A stretch of 64,000 nucleotides of DNA. Source: Laccaria trichodermophora (Eukaryota > Basidiomycota > Agaricomycetes > Agaricales > Hydnangiaceae). Positions 10,577-23,110 of the stretch are shown in pieces (position 1 is the first letter of the stretch; each line of letters begins with the position of its first letter). The DNA lies in the NCBI GenBank assembly GCA_018417955.1, contig JACTVC010000001.1, forward strand, positions 496,001 to 560,000, given 5' to 3'. Both the position numbers and the translations under genes were made by a program. Below the pieces are notes generated by a model that saw only the letters and a list, made by a program, of their open reading frames with translations, was not told the origin of the DNA and did not search any database.

Positions 10577-11725
10577 ATGAGTGAATACTGGGTCTCCAAA
10601 AAGAGGTACTTTTGCAAGTACTGTGAGATATACATCGCGGACGATGCCCCTTCTCGACAGCAGCACGAGAATGGCCTTCGACACAAGGGAAATGTCGAGC
10701 GTTTCATCCGAGGAATATACAAGTCGGGAGAGAAGCAAAAGAAGGATCTAGAAGAGGAAAAGAGGGAGATGGCAAGGGTGGAACGGGTAATGTCTTGATT
10801 TCAGGGAGAATACTTTGCCTCCTCACATACTTTACAGGCTGCAAATGCTGCTTTTGCACAGGATGTCGGCGCGGGCATCGCAAAACTTACGAGTGCGGCT
10901 CCTTCTACGTCTAAAGCTCCTTCGAAACCTCTCCCCAAACCCTCTAATCCATTCGCCAATTACTCCACCGCAGAATCCCTTGGATACACTGACCCTGATG
11001 CCGACAGAATTGCCGCCGAGCTGAAGCAACGTCAATCACAGGGTGTCGCTGGCGAGTGGGAGATCGTCACACTACCCACGCAAACTTCTACATCCTCAAC
11101 TCCTGGAGCATTGATTGACGCCGGCGTCAAGCGAGAAGCTGATGCCGCGCTGCCTGATGAAGAGGACAGTCGCAGTTTCAAGTTGCGTAAAAAGACACTG
11201 ACAGGCTTCGGCGAAATCTATGATCCTGGGCTCATACCTATAAAGCTGAAAAAGAAGGAGGAAGACTCCTGCACAACATCACCGACCTCAACGCCCCAGA
11301 TTTCAGCTTCACCATCGGCTCTTCCGACTCAGTTGCCAAAATGGAAAAGTCTCCAATTGAAAGGAACACCAGCCGGGGAACAGCAAAATAAAGAGGCTGA
11401 CGTTGAGAAGCCGGACGTGAAACCCGACGTTGCCATTGAACATGCCCATTTGTCTTCGACTTCTGCTCCAACACCCCGCGCATCAAAGTGGGTGAAGAGT
11501 CAATGGAGTTCAGCTTCAGAACCCACAAAAATGGAGGATACTTCCCCACCATTTTTGGGTGTCGATGAAGCCAAAAGCGAAGACGTTGCCCCTTCATATG
11601 CCAAAATTGAAGAGACCCTGCCCGACCTCTCCTCTTCAAATCTGGATGTCAGCTCTTCTGCAGGGAGCCTTTTTCGTAAACGCAAAGCGCCTGCGGGAGC
11701 TGGAAGGGGGCGGCGTCAGATATGA
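10577..11725 (+). CDS. WBP4-like U1-type zinc-finger splicing factor
   Basis: ATG 10577 opens with MSEYWVSKKRYFCKYCEIYI, then DAPSRQQHENGLRHKGNVER, a C-x2-C...H-x5-H U1C-type finger at residues 13-40. A charged coiled segment follows (KQKKDLEEEKREMARVER). This layout matches WBP4/FBP21, a spliceosomal protein of complexes A and B. One intron after VER (GTAATG donor) leads to AANAAFAQDVGAG. The rest is low-complexity with a short conserved-looking segment, GEWEIVTLP, and a basic end (FRKRKAPAGAGRGRRQI). Total length is about 365 residues. No clear WW domain is visible; many fungal members also lack obvious ones. Confidence 0.75.
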
Positions 11726-12185
11726 AAATGTTGGCCAACTTCCTTTCTCCGTGTTTTTTTTTGTCGTGAAGTAGTCCAATATAATTGAAAAGATCGCCTG
11801 AAGGCGGAATAATATTAAAAACGATGGTTTGACATCTTTGAGGGTCATTTGTCAATAACGTACTACATAGTACTTGAGTCTTGTGGACAGCCCGGTGATA
11901 CTACAACAAAAGATTGGGACACCCGATATAATTCTGCTCAGGATCTCGTTCGATAGATATGCAAATTAAAATTACACTGGTCAAAATAGTGAATACTTGG
12001 AGGGGTCCATTGTCCGGGCTGAGTCGTCACCGATCTGGTAGGTACACAAGATAAAGGGTATCCTTTTGTACATTGAGGTATGAGGGTAGTAGAAATCCGA
12101 GAGCGACGAGAGCAAGCGAACAAAAAGAGGCGAAAGCGCCGATGCGACGCCCTAATTGGAAATGGAAAACATCAAGAAAAGCAAT
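11726..12185. other. Convergent 3' region between WBP4-like and Smr genes
   Basis: No supported gene. It is AT-rich, with short poly-T and AATATAAT-like runs suited to 3' ends on both strands. Confidence 0.5.
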
Positions 12186-14223
12186 TCAAGGAGGAAGCGA
12201 CAATATCAGTACGCCGGTATTTCTTACATCTACACGGCATGGTATCTTTTGTCTTTACCAAATATAAAAGTGAGCATGCAAGTAAGAAGCGGTTTAACCA
12301 ATGGACGAACCTTTCCATTTCCCTTTGAACCACAGCCTTTAATATCGCACGGCCGCCGACAGAATGGAGACCCTTTCCAACGATAACCCGTAGAGAGCCT
12401 TGTCCTCTCTCTAGTGCCATCCGTAGAGCGGATTCCGTCTTTTCGATGGCCTCTCCAGGACGCAGTCCATGCACGTCGATAGTATCTGGCTTCTGCTTTG
12501 CATATATATTGCGCGCTGCAAAAGGAGATAGCAAGACCGATTAATATGAAGACGCCTTGGACATAAGCGTCAAGAACGGACCTGCGTAGTGTCGCCTCGC
12601 AGCACTTTGATGAAGCTTCAACACCCGCGCCTCCGATTCCCTGAGCTTTCCTTTCAATTTCAACGCATCAGTAATCCTTGACTCGCTCAACGCAAGTCTC
12701 CACTCCGCGTCCAACCTCGAACGTTCTTTCTCCTCGTTCTTGGCATCCTCTCGGAACTTCTCAGCCTTCCGTGTCAGCTTAGTAGGGGCAGGCGACGAAA
12801 GTATGCTCGACTCGTCCCCTTCAGTGTGGAGTGTCTCTGGGTCTGAAAGGGCACCTGGGTCGGGATCGGGAACATTGTCATCGTCAGGGGCATCCGATTC
12901 TCTATCAGGTTCTGCAGCCACGTCATTCCTAAGAAGAGCGCTCGAGATAACCTCCGGAGCTTGGAGAATGGTAAATTCAGTCCAGGCAGGTGCTTGCAGA
13001 GTCAACCTCGCTGCTATGGTGCCAAAAGAAACTTGTTGCGATGACCCTTGCTCACTGGCCTTCAGTTGCTCGTCTAAGACAAGGGGGGATAATTCTCCCA
13101 CCGTATGTTTGTCAGCGATGGGTGTTTGAAGTTCGTCATTGTCCAGATCCGTTTCAACGCCTGGTCCCCACTCCGGAGACGAAGGACCAGGGGTTCGAAG
13201 CTCGTCCCTGGTCTCAAAGGGAGTGGGACTGTCGGATTCCCACATGCTCCGGGTCGTGGCATTGGGGACATGCATAAGGGTATGATCGGTGCGTGATTGG
13301 GAGTAAGGCGCGGCTGTGTCAACATCCTCGTCATGATGCCATTTGCTGCGCATTTGAACGTATTGTATGCTGGCGTTGGGAACGGGTATTGGAACAGCGG
13401 TCATCGTGGCTGAGGGTGCATAAAATGTGCCACCGTTGCGAGTTTCTTGAATCACATTGACTTCCTCCACGACAAGTTCGGGATTCGGAGGAGTAATTTC
13501 TTCTCTAGATGGCATTTCTGCAATGGTCGATAGTCGGTTGGGAGTGCTTTGAAGCTCGATTCCGTCTGAAGGGGCACTCTCAGGAGGGGTAGCGAGATGG
13601 ACAGGTTTACTGGGGGGCGAACCTGACTCTGCTTCCCGGTCAAGGAAAGAAGCCAGGCCCGAAGGAGGCCGAGCCGTTGGGGGACTCTCGATAAGTTGGA
13701 GTTGAACAGGAATGGGAGACGGAGAGAAACCCTCCGAGCCACCATGTAGAAAGAAACTGGGGGGAGAAGCAGGTCTTTCTGCAGGGTGTTGGGGTGTCGC
13801 AGATTGTGGAGGTTGTGCGGGAAGAAATGGAGGGGTGGATGAGTGAGGTTGAACTGGATCAGGAGTATGGTACACTCGTATATGAGAGGGGAGGGTGGTA
13901 GATTTCTTCTGGCGTCGCTCGCGCTTCGCTGCATGTCGAAGGGTTCTTCCTGGGGTCATGGACTCTGAAACGATGACCCCAAGTGTAGTCCACAGCACGA
14001 CCATAGCCAACCTTGTAATGTTCGCTGAGACTAATAGATCGACGGTAAGTCGCAGGCCATAGGCCAAATAGTGATCCACTGGGGTTGACGATCTACTTGA
14101 TAGTTGATGCACAACGACTCCTTCCCAGAGGCCAAGCAGAACGGGGCTGAGGTTGCCTAGGAGTTGGTTGTGAAGGAATAGGCGGAGACCAAGGCCAGTC
14201 AAGATAGAGAGAGAGAGGTCCAT
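12186..14223 (-). CDS. DUF1771-Smr domain protein with N-terminal membrane segments
   Basis: ATG 14221-14223 starts MDLSLSILTGLGLRLFLHNQ. Hydrophobic runs follow (LSPVLLGLWEGVVVHQL, ITRLAMVVLWTTLGVIV), suggesting two or three membrane segments in the first 90 residues. A long Pro/Ser-rich, acidic middle comes next. Near the end, KAEKFREDAKNEEKERSRLD and LKGKLRESEARVLKLHQSAA form the DUF1771 helix that usually precedes Smr. After one intron the Smr domain reads IDVHGLRPGEAIEKTESALR and VIVGKGLHS; after a last intron, IPCRVDVRNTGVLILSLPP. Smr domains are nucleases or RNA-binding modules. A GTG upstream at 14277 could extend the frame, but ATG is preferred. The membrane anchor is unusual for this family. 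Confidence 0.75.
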
Positions 14224-14548
14224 TGCGTGATATCTGTGAGTCGCAGTCGAAGAATGTACATGGCAATGAGGGGCCACGATGAACCTGCGTGGGGTGTGTT
14301 ATAGCTTATAAGCAGCAACTGAACGAGGCCTCGTGTTGGAACATATGACAGAAATGAAAACCACGCTCGAAAGACAAATCTAGACAGCCAATAAGAAGCT
14401 TTGTGAGCTCCGCTGGAACTGAAGACGCCGTCACTGTTAGGTATCGCTTAGGTATCGCTGAGAGAGAACGTTGTTCCAGCGTTGTTCAGCGCCAGTCGGC
14501 CAGTGCTTGCTCTTGGTACAAGTGTGTGAATGACGGCACGGACACGTG
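14224..14548. promoter_or_regulatory. Divergent promoter region, Smr gene / chitin synthase
   Basis: About 325 bp between divergent starts. A direct repeat, TAGGTATCGCT, occurs twice near 14,438-14,459. No other motif is recognised. Confidence 0.4.
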
Positions 14549-17500
14549 ATGAACGCGTTCAACCAATTGCAGGACATCCTCAGTTCAACGACCATGGCGG
14601 TGAGCAGGAAACCGCCCCCAAGAATTCAGACGCCGGTTGGCGACTCGGGAGGTTCAATTAACTCGAATCAACCAGCGGACCCACGACTCACACGATACTC
14701 CCTTTCTGACGCGCCCAGACAGCCCCCAGTCGTCAACGAACCCGTGAATAAAGATCTCGACAATAACATTAACACCACCGTATACCAAAGCTACTCCCAA
14801 GCCGCCCAGAACGACCCATTTTACGACCCAGGAAGCCACAGTCCCGTATCCACCGCAGAGCACAGCGCCCGCTCGTATCACGACCAACAACTACCTGCTG
14901 AATATCATCCATATCAACCAGGTCAATATTTAGCTCCAATCATTACTGGCGAGACACTACAGCTAGATGAAATTATTGGTTCGGCACCCGCCCCAGTAAT
15001 TCACGCCCCAGACCCATTCCACGACCCATCAACGCCTGTAGCTTCACTCTCCCCAGGCTACTATTATGACCAAGACTACCACCCACCATCTAATCACTCT
15101 TACTTGTCTTATGAACCAGAGGGTCTTCCCGCAGGTTCCGATTTCGACCATTTTCAACATGATGCCGAAGCTTATGCCTCAGGCAACTATTCTCGTAACT
15201 CATACCGCCCCCCACGATCTCGCTCACCCACGCCTGCCGTAGACGATGAGGATTATTTTGTTGTAGGAAACGAGAGCGTGCATTACACAGGGGATCCCAA
15301 CGGCGATACTGAAAAGCCTGTGTATCAATATGCAGACTACTCAAACCAATACGTTGCATCAGGCCAAACAATTGTGTATGACCCAGAGCCTGAAACCCCA
15401 ACCTCGACCCTGTACTCCCTTCCACCCGAAATACTCACAGAGACGCGTCACTTTGGTCCTGCGCCCACTGGCCGTGTACTGCGCCGCCACAAGACCAAAA
15501 AGCGCGTGCAGCTGACGAACGGAAATCTCGTCGTCGAGCTTCCTGTTCCGCCAAAGCTGGTTCTTCCTTGGCGGGGAGAGGCAGAGACAATGCAGACTCG
15601 GTACACTGCGGTAACATGTGACCCCGACGAGTTCGAAAAGAAAGGCTTCTTTCTGAGACAGAACGAAAGTGGAAGGAGGACGGAACTGTTTATTGTGATC
15701 ACTATGTACAACGTGAGTTGTTCCCTCTTTCTTCTTCTTCATTGATCAAAACTGCATCCATATCACTATGACAGGAAGACGAAGTTCTATTTTGTCGGAC
15801 TATGTATGGGGTTATGAGGAATATTGCCCACCTCTGTACGCGTAAGAACTCGCAAACATGGGGCCCGAACGCTTGGGAAAAGGTATTGCAATCTCCCTGC
15901 GTGCTCTCTCATGCCCAAATCTAATCATGCACAGGTTGTTGTCTGCATTGTTGCCGACGGACGCAAAAAGATTCACCCACGTGTTCTCGACTGCCTCACT
16001 CTCCTTGGGGTCTATCAACCCGGTGACCATATGAAGAACATGGTTAATAACAAGGAAGTCACAGCCCATTTGTTTGAATATACCTCCTCCTTTGCCCTAG
16101 ACTCTAATCTCCACTTTCGCTATCCGGACAAAGGGATTGTTCCCACCCAGATTATATTTTGTATGAAGGAGAAAAACCAGAAGAAGATTAATAGTCATAG
16201 ATGGTTTTTTAATGCCTTCGCGCCGATGTTGCAGGTGTGTTAGATGGCTTTTTGGCAGTATTCGAGCTCATTTTATTTAGCCGAACGTTTGTGTTCTATT
16301 GGATGTTGGCACACGCCCAGGGAACAACAGCATATACCGCCTTTGGAAGGCATTCGACGTGAATTCTAGCGTGGGTGGTGCTTGTGGAGAGATATCAACG
16401 TACAAAGGGAAAAATTGGTCTCTTCTTTTGAATCCGCTAGGTGAGCATTTGTCTCTCTCAGATAATTCACGCTTACAATATGTCTTTCAGTCGCGGCCCA
16501 AAATTTTGAGTACAAGATCAGCTGTATATTAGACAAGCCTACCGAGTCCATGTTTGGCTATATTAGCGTCCTCGTGAGCACCCTCTTCGGTTTATTGCAT
16601 CATGGCTGACAACTTGTAGCCGGGAGCGTTCTCGGCTTATAGGTGTGTCGAATTCGCAGGAGCCATCTCAATCAGTAATTCAACAGGGACATAGATACAT
16701 TGCATTACAGAATGACGAATTTGGGGTTGGGCCACTGGCTTCATATTTCAAGGGTGAAGTATTGCACGGCCGCGATACGGACATCTTTACGTCGAATATG
16801 TGTGGGTGGTCTCGAATTTGTTTTGCACTTTCATTCTCATATTTTTGGAGCCAACAGATCTCGCAGAGGATGTAAGTTTGTTCACCCAAAACCAAGGTGT
16901 CTACTTACCCTTCAACTTAGCGTATTTTGTGCTTTGAGCTCGTCGCCAAAGCTAATTCCAGCTGGTGCGGTATCTCCATTATGCTCCAGTCATTTTGAAA
17001 GAAATTCATCTTTCTAGGGTTTTGAAGTACGTCAAGGGCGCCATCGGCGAGACAGATGTCCCAGATGCACTCCCAGAGTTTATCGGTCAGCGGCGACGAT
17101 GGTTAAACGGGTCCTTTTTCGCCGCTACGTATGCTATCGCTCACGTTGGTCAGATAATGCGCTCTGGGCACAGTTTTGCGCGTAAGGTAGTATTGATGGC
17201 GGAGACGGCTTATAACATCGTCAACTTGGTGTTCTCGTGGTTTAGCATTGTGAGTGGTCATTGTTTTTGATCAGAGTATTTGTTGATTTGGTCTTGGTTT
17301 GAAGGGAAACTTTTATTTGTTCTTCGTAGGTTGTTTTAGTTCGTGAGCATCATTCTGCGGTTGATGCGATGAAGGTCAGGTCGTTCTCACTTCGTCATTG
17401 GAAGATGAATCCTTTGGTATAACGGGCATCAAATATTTCAACACGTTCGTCCAGGTGAGCAGTTTGCTTAGCTACTGTCTAGCATTTTCATCACTCATTG

Positions 17501-18638
17501 CATGAAGTACGTCATGGCGTCTATGGTCGTGGCCTGTTTTCTTTTCTCGATGGGTAACAAGCCACAAGCGTAAGCTTACGTTCCCTATGAAGTTCCCCGC
17601 CAATGTCACTTATGCGGTTTCAGTGCAAAGATAAAATATAAGACAACAGCCATCATTCTAAGCGTGCTCATGCTCTACATGATTATTGCATCCATCATCT
17701 GCGGCATCCAGGCCGGTAAGCAGGGTGGCGCAGCAAATTCAGTCATGCTTCTAAGTGTACTCGTCACATATGGATGTGGGTTCTTGCTTTCATCTCCTAT
17801 TGTTTGGTATTTGTTCTGAGCCTTCATATTCAGTGTACGCGTTCAGCAGTCTCTTGGCCTTCGACCCCTGGCATATGTTCACTAGCTTCATACCATACAT
17901 GCTTCTTTCACCCACGTACATCAACATTCTGAATATGTGGGTAATCTTTGACCACGAGCTCCATCTTATAGGCTGATATCGCTTTTCAAATCAGTTATGC
18001 ATTCTCTAATCTTGACGATGTGCGTCTTTCATTCTTATTTTTTTCTTACCTCATCGATACAAATATTTTATCATGGCAGATCTCATGGGGTACAAAACAA
18101 GACTCCACTCCAGAGAGAGATCTGGGAGCCGTCATCCAAGATAGTCACTCTCAAGTTGACGTCGAGATGCTTACTGAGGCCGCAGACGTAAATAGTATTT
18201 ATGAGGAGGCGCTCATGAATCTCCGGGATCGTGTACCTGTGGAAAAGACCCAGGGTAAAGGGTTGCCTACCCTGGCCGAAAAGGAGGCTAACGCAAAAGA
18301 CTATTATGCGAATGTGAGGACGAACGTCCTATTGGCGTGGGTCCTGTCCAACGTATGTGTTTTTTCCCTTTCCTTTCTTTGTCTCAGCCACTTTATTGCG
18401 TTCAGGGCTTGTTGTTGGTTGGCATTCTTGGCGGGGTGCAGTCATCGGACACGTTTAGCGTCCAGGCGGGTGTGAATAGGACCAAGGCATATCTGCTTTT
18501 TATTCTTGCTTTTACGGCAATCACTAATTCAGTCGTGGGTGTATATTGTTCTCATTTACATCTCAAATGGCTGATACCATCTTTCAGCGCTTTGCTGGGT
18601 CAACTTTATATTTGCTTGCGCGACTTGTTACAGGGTAA
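14549..18638 (+). CDS. CHS: Chitin synthase (class I/II type, division 1)
   Basis: ATG 14549 begins a Pro/Tyr/Asp-rich, disordered N-terminus of about 300 residues. [20 protein letters not shown] follows, the chitin synthase N-terminal domain. The catalytic region carries [70 protein letters not shown] and [20 protein letters not shown], so the D..D..EDR..QRRRW residues are present. Membrane segments follow ([40 protein letters not shown]), then SWGTK and a C-terminal pair ending TAITN...[13 protein letters not shown] 18636-18638. A dozen or more introns of about 50 bp are required, and several motifs (AYR/YIAL, NMY/LAED) form only across junctions. It makes cell-wall chitin from UDP-GlcNAc at the plasma membrane. 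Confidence 0.9.
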
Positions 18639-19080
18639 ACTAGACGGATATATGCGCTGTTGTATGTTACCACAAACTTCTACTATTATATATCCTATCT
18701 CAGCTTATATAACTTGAAAGTACCCATGCATTGGTGCTTTCATGTGTAAATTATTGTATTCGCCTTCCAATTTGAATCAGAGTTTTTTGCAATGGCACGG
18801 AATTTCGACGCGAGTCTGACGAGAAAGATGTCTAGGACAAGCCTTCAAGCCTGCACCTTATACCTTTGCGCCATGCACTACTATCGGTACGTAAACGCCG
18901 TCCGTGAATTGGAAAGTTCAGGGATTTGTCCGGGGTGCACAACGGCGAGGTACCACCCCACAAATTTGAGACGGATTCGCCGGACCGTATTTAGCGGGCC
19001 GTTAGACCGGGTTTGCGTGTTGGACTTATTTATATCTTGGACTTTGGACTTTGTCTATCACCCCACACCTCCCTCCAACG
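18639..19080. other. Intergenic stretch upstream of the aldolase gene
   Basis: An open frame passes through into the aldolase region but lacks family motifs and is not in the aldolase frame. The stretch likely holds the chitin synthase 3' UTR and the aldolase promoter. Confidence 0.5.
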
Positions 19081-20330
19081 ATGTCACCCAACAGCACCAA
19101 CGGCGTTCACTCAATATCTCGACCCCTCAATCCAGGTATCTATGCCCCTATTCCTTCCTTCTTCCTCCCAGGAAGCGAAGATCTTGGTGCGCATTCTTAG
19201 CTTCGCGGTCCTTCGCTCAGCTCATCGTCCCTGCAGACATTCCATCGTTCAAAACCCATGTCGTCCGCATCGCATCTGCGGGGGTCGGGCCCCTTATTGC
19301 TGGTTCGATGGGAGAGGCAATCCACCTGTCGCATGTTGAGCGTGTGCAATTGATCCAGGAGGCACGTAAAGCATTGGACGAAGCCGGTCTTGTGAACGTG
19401 CCCCTTATTGCTGGGACTGGTGCTGGGAGTACCAGAGAAACTATCCAACTTACCAATGAGGCAGCAGAAGCCGGGGCGGATTACGCCATTGTCATTGCGA
19501 GTGGGTACTTTGCCGGCGCGTTGGCAGGCAATCGTGAAGCGCTCCGGGCATTTTGGGTAGAAGTTTCAAAAAAGAGTCCAATCCCAATCATGATTTACAA
19601 CTGTTGGTTGCCCGCTTTTCGGTTATAATTTTCGCTGAGCCGTTTTTGTCTAGATCCTGGAGCAAGCGGGGGCATAGATGTGGATTCTGATCTTATTACT
19701 GAACTTGCCACCAGCTGTTCGAACATTTGTGGAGTGAAACTCACGTGCGTCGTAGACTTGTTTCCTCAAGTTACTGCAATTGACTATCCCTAAAGATGCG
19801 GCAACGTTGGTAAACTGACGAGAATCGCGAACGTTGTGTGCGACGCGAGCTTCGCATTGGCGTATCCTCGCAAGGATCCCCAAGCACCTTTCCTTGTTTT
19901 GGGCGGGTTCATAGACTTTCTGATTCCGTCAAGTTACGTGAACGCACATGGTGCTATCACCGGTCTGGGGAACGTTGCACCTGTAAGTGTGTATTTGCTA
20001 TGCCTTGGACAATAATTGACGCTATGTGCCCAACAGCATGCGATTGCGAAGCTCTTTGCGCTTACGGAAGCATCGAAGCAAGATGCAACGCTGCTTCCCG
20101 AAGCGCTACGGTTGCAAGGAATCATTGCGCGTGCAGACTGTACGATTGCGAAGGCGTCGATTGCGGGAACGAAATATCTTTTGGAGAAGTTGTATGGGTA
20201 CGGTGGAGTTCCACGGAAACCTCTTGTTGGGATTGATGATCGTGCGGGACAAGCGCTGTGGCATCACCCGCACACACAAGCGCTTATTGAACTTGAGAAG
20301 ATTGTATCACATGACCATAAACTTACATAA
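19081..20330 (+). CDS. DapA-family class I aldolase (4-hydroxy-2-oxoglutarate aldolase-like)
   Basis: ATG 19081 begins MSPNSTNGVHSISRPLNPGI, then YAPIPSFFLPGSEDL. After an intron come AGVGPLIAGSMGEAIHLSHV (the GxxGE substrate loop), PLIAGTGAGSTRETIQLTNE and GADYAIVIASGYFAG. IPIMIYN joins YPGASGG, giving the catalytic Tyr, and NICGVKLT gives the Schiff-base Lys. The end reads SIAGTKYLLEKLYGYGGVPR, TAA 20328-20330. About five introns are present. Fungi make lysine by the aminoadipate route, so a role in hydroxy-oxoglutarate or deoxy-sugar-acid breakdown (HOGA1/Lra4-like) is more likely than lysine synthesis. Exact substrate unknown. Confidence 0.85.
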
Positions 20331-20388
20331 ACCTCTATCAAGTCACTACTGTATCTCTTCGAGTCACTTTCAAGTCCTGGTCACTATC

Positions 20389-21717
20389 ATGAACGACGTC
20401 GACGTTACTTCTCCACTAGCCCTCTCATTCCCTGCTATTCTTCGCAATCCAGGTCTTGCTCACCTCAACCTGGCAAAGAAACGACAACTTCAACAGCGCG
20501 ACCAGAACGAAGGCAAGCGTTGGCTCAGACGGAAAGATAACGGTCCGCTTCTTCTCCATAACCTTCTCTGTGTTTGCCAATATCTTCCGTCTGATAGCCC
20601 GCTTCGCCGGGAACCCCCATGTCATCGCCGCGACCAAGAGCGATTATGTCCTACATCCCCAACAAGCCCGCGCTACATTCCCAGAGCCTCTCCCTTCCTT
20701 CCTTCCACGCACCGCAAAGGTGCCTGCCATTACCCCGCCCACCACTGACCCCGCCTCGGCTAATGCGGGTCGATTTTCCCTCAGCTTGAAAGGCATGCGA
20801 AAGGAGCTGAGGAGGTCTGGGGGTAGAGCCGAAGCTCTTGTAAGGGACATCGAGACCGAGATGGTTGAATGGCTGAGACAGGGTGGGACTCTTCTCGCCC
20901 CTAGCAGGGGTGTAGACAGCCAACCCGTGAACGATGATATGCATGGAACCCCTGTAGGAGAGACGGGCTCCATCACAGAGGTCTCTCGGACCCCATTGCA
21001 GCTCATTTGGCGCATCTCTGACGATGCCTTCGCACGTTACGTGGTACATTGCTGTGCCCGATACCATGAAGTTGTCAGCTTCAGTAGGTTGCTTTTTCTT
21101 CTATTTTAATTATGCTCACTCTTTTTACAGGTAAAGGGGATTCTGATCAGCGACTTACTTATCTGCTTCGTCCGAATGTCACAAGGCCAGACCACCACGC
21201 CGCAGTAACACTCGACACCCCCCCAGTTACTGACGTGGATTACTCCTCCAATCCTGACTTGGACACCGATGACAACATTGATTCGGACTTCATAACAGAC
21301 CGAGAACTAGAATCTGATGTCGATGTTGCCGAACCCACTCTACCAGCAATGGCCGTGTCACCGCGCATCAGCTCATCTGATGATTCATGGTCCCTCGTCG
21401 GCGACGCCGACATCGAGGAGGCAGACATTCTAGAAGTGGAATCTCAAGTTGAGGCTCCATCGCTATCACCATCATCACCTTTACAAGGGCCCACTCAGGA
21501 AGAACTTGAACCAGCCGATGTCGCCAGTGCCCGCCGTGCGCACCCATTCAGTTTGTGCAGACCACACCCGCTACGTTTTTCCCGCCGCGCCACGCGTTCA
21601 GCGTCTTCGCCTTCACGCTCTCCTGCTCGTACTCCAGCCCGATGGAAAAGCCAAACAAAGAGACATATTGACCTGGTGGGAGGGAGAGTGAGTTTCTATC
21701 ATTATTTGTTCTCGTGA
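20389..21717 (+). CDS. R3H-associated N-terminal domain protein (fungal)
   Basis: ATG 20389 begins MNDVDVTSPLALSFPAILRN, then LAKKRQLQQRDQNEGKRWLR and RRKDN. A 53-bp intron follows (GTCCGC donor, TAG acceptor). The next exon reads ARFAGNPHVIAATKSDYVLH and RFSLSLKGMRKELRRSGGRA. A second intron joins HEVVSFS to KGDSDQRLTYLLRP. The RRKDN-ARF-NPH start fits the R3H-associated N-terminal domain of fungal proteins of unknown role. The C-terminal third is acidic, then Arg/Ser-rich, and ends VSFYHYLFS. No R3H motif itself is seen. The gene follows the aldolase by 58 bp on the same strand. Confidence 0.65.
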
Positions 21718-22099
21718 TTATCGGTTGTCCAAAATATTGTATCATCATCTTGGTCTCTCTCTTATAACGAAGGGAGTCTTAGTCGATATTAGCCCCGCTT
21801 TATAGCCCAGTGTATCAATATCAGATAGAATTCACTTGAATATTGTAGAAACCCCGCAGTGACTCCAGTTACGCTATAGCGCCTGTGTATCGGGAACCGG
21901 TTGTGACTGATACCTTTTTTTCCTCTACGTACCTCTGGCTGTTGACATACCGTCGGCTAACCTATCGTTGTCATCCTTTCACCGTGACGGACGTCTTCGC
22001 TCTCGTTTTTGATCATTGGTGAGAGTGCGAGGAGGGGCAAAGTAACACTTTATATACTTCTACCCAAAAACTTATCTAAGTATATCTTTCAACTTGCTT
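21718..22099. other. Intergenic stretch at the gene-dense / repeat-rich boundary
   Basis: No supported gene or repeat was found. Right of this point gene density drops and decayed copies and transposons begin. Confidence 0.45.
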
Positions 22100-22961
22100 T
22101 CAACCGTCAACCTCATCTTCAACATTCACCCGGCATTGAAGCCAATCCTGCATTTTCGAACCAGTCGCCCAGACATCGCATGAATCGTCTAGGCTATCAG
22201 GATCAAGAATCGGAGTGACAACGTAGTATTCCCCCCTCACTGCACTGGAGCCGTAGTCTTTGATGCGAACCGACTGGACTCCATTCTCCTCGCCGTCGTC
22301 ATAAGAAAGAATGTCTCCAACGCGGATCAACTGAGATGGGCGCGTGAATATATCCTCGTTTAATGCTGCTTGATATTGCAGATTTGCTGATTGAAATCCT
22401 GGGTTATCGTGCAGCCAAATTTCTAACCTGCATAAGTACAGAGTCTTGAACTCAAGACACATTTGCAACCAAAAAAAATCACTACTTACGCCGATTGCAC
22501 GCTGTCCCTCTCGATCTCTGCTGCCTGATCTTGATCTGGAATCCATGGAAGTAGTTTACGGGAGATGAATTGAATTCCAAGAGAGGCAGTGAAGGAGACT
22601 TGGTACAAGCTATGAGTCGACCTCCGAGTCACTGTTCTACCATATGTAACTCATTGGAAAAGATACGCACTCAGGTGGACACTGGACAGTGCGAGATCTC
22701 CTTCAAATCGGCATCACAAATCTTGTTGCAACTTTTGTAAAATGCATGAACATTTTCTATCGTAAAGGGCGATGGAGGGAACACAGGATTGTCAGCAGAG
22801 AGTTTCTCCAACCCATAGTCACAGACTTGGGTAAGTGTATATTGGAGTTCTTTCTTGAGGATGTCGCTGCATTTTTGCCAGATGACTTTGTAGTGAGTTA
22901 GTTTCTCAGTGGTGATTTCTGAAAAGTTTGGTTCATCATATGCAGGTGCAGTGACGTCCAT
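22100..22961 (-). CDS. Unrecognised protein, copy A of a two-member local family
   Basis: ATG 22959-22961 starts MDVTAPAYDEPNFSEITTEK, then LTHYKVIWQKCSDILKKELQ and PPSPFTIENVHAFYKSCNKI. A middle exon reads LYQVSFTASLGIQFIS. The last exon reads LEIWLHDNPGFQ and VQSVRIKDYGSSAVRGEYYV, TGA 22100-22102. Every segment has a counterpart in the gene at 31,610-32,391 in the same order and with the same intron positions, which supports real coding. I recognise no known domain. An in-frame TGA sits right at the expected end of exon 1 (HCPVST then stop), one base out of phase with copy B, so copy A may use another donor or be damaged. Confidence 0.55.
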
Positions 22962-23014
22962 GATTGAGCTGAGGAAGGAGAGGCTTGACTCTCAGTACTT
23001 CTATATACCCCGAG

Positions 23015-23110
23015 AGGGGCACGGTGGCTCAGGTGGCACCATCGTTTGTCTGGCTTGGGTCTGCAAGGTCTAAGTTCGATCCCCCGCATGTGGAAAACAA
23101 ATTAGACACC
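23015..23110 (+). mobile_element. tRNA-derived SINE candidate (pol III A and B boxes)
   Basis: TGGCTCAGGTGG near 23,027 resembles box A and AGTTCGATCCCC near 23,074 resembles box B, about 47 bp apart, as in tRNA-type promoters. The flanks do not fold into a clean acceptor stem, so a SINE head is likelier than a working tRNA gene. The 3' end is not defined. It sits just upstream of the copy A gene. Confidence 0.4.

Noticed and set aside
18792..19628. 278-codon open frame running into the aldolase as an extended N-terminus
   Set aside because: The upstream part is in a different frame from the conserved aldolase start at 19,081, and a clean intron explains the real reading.
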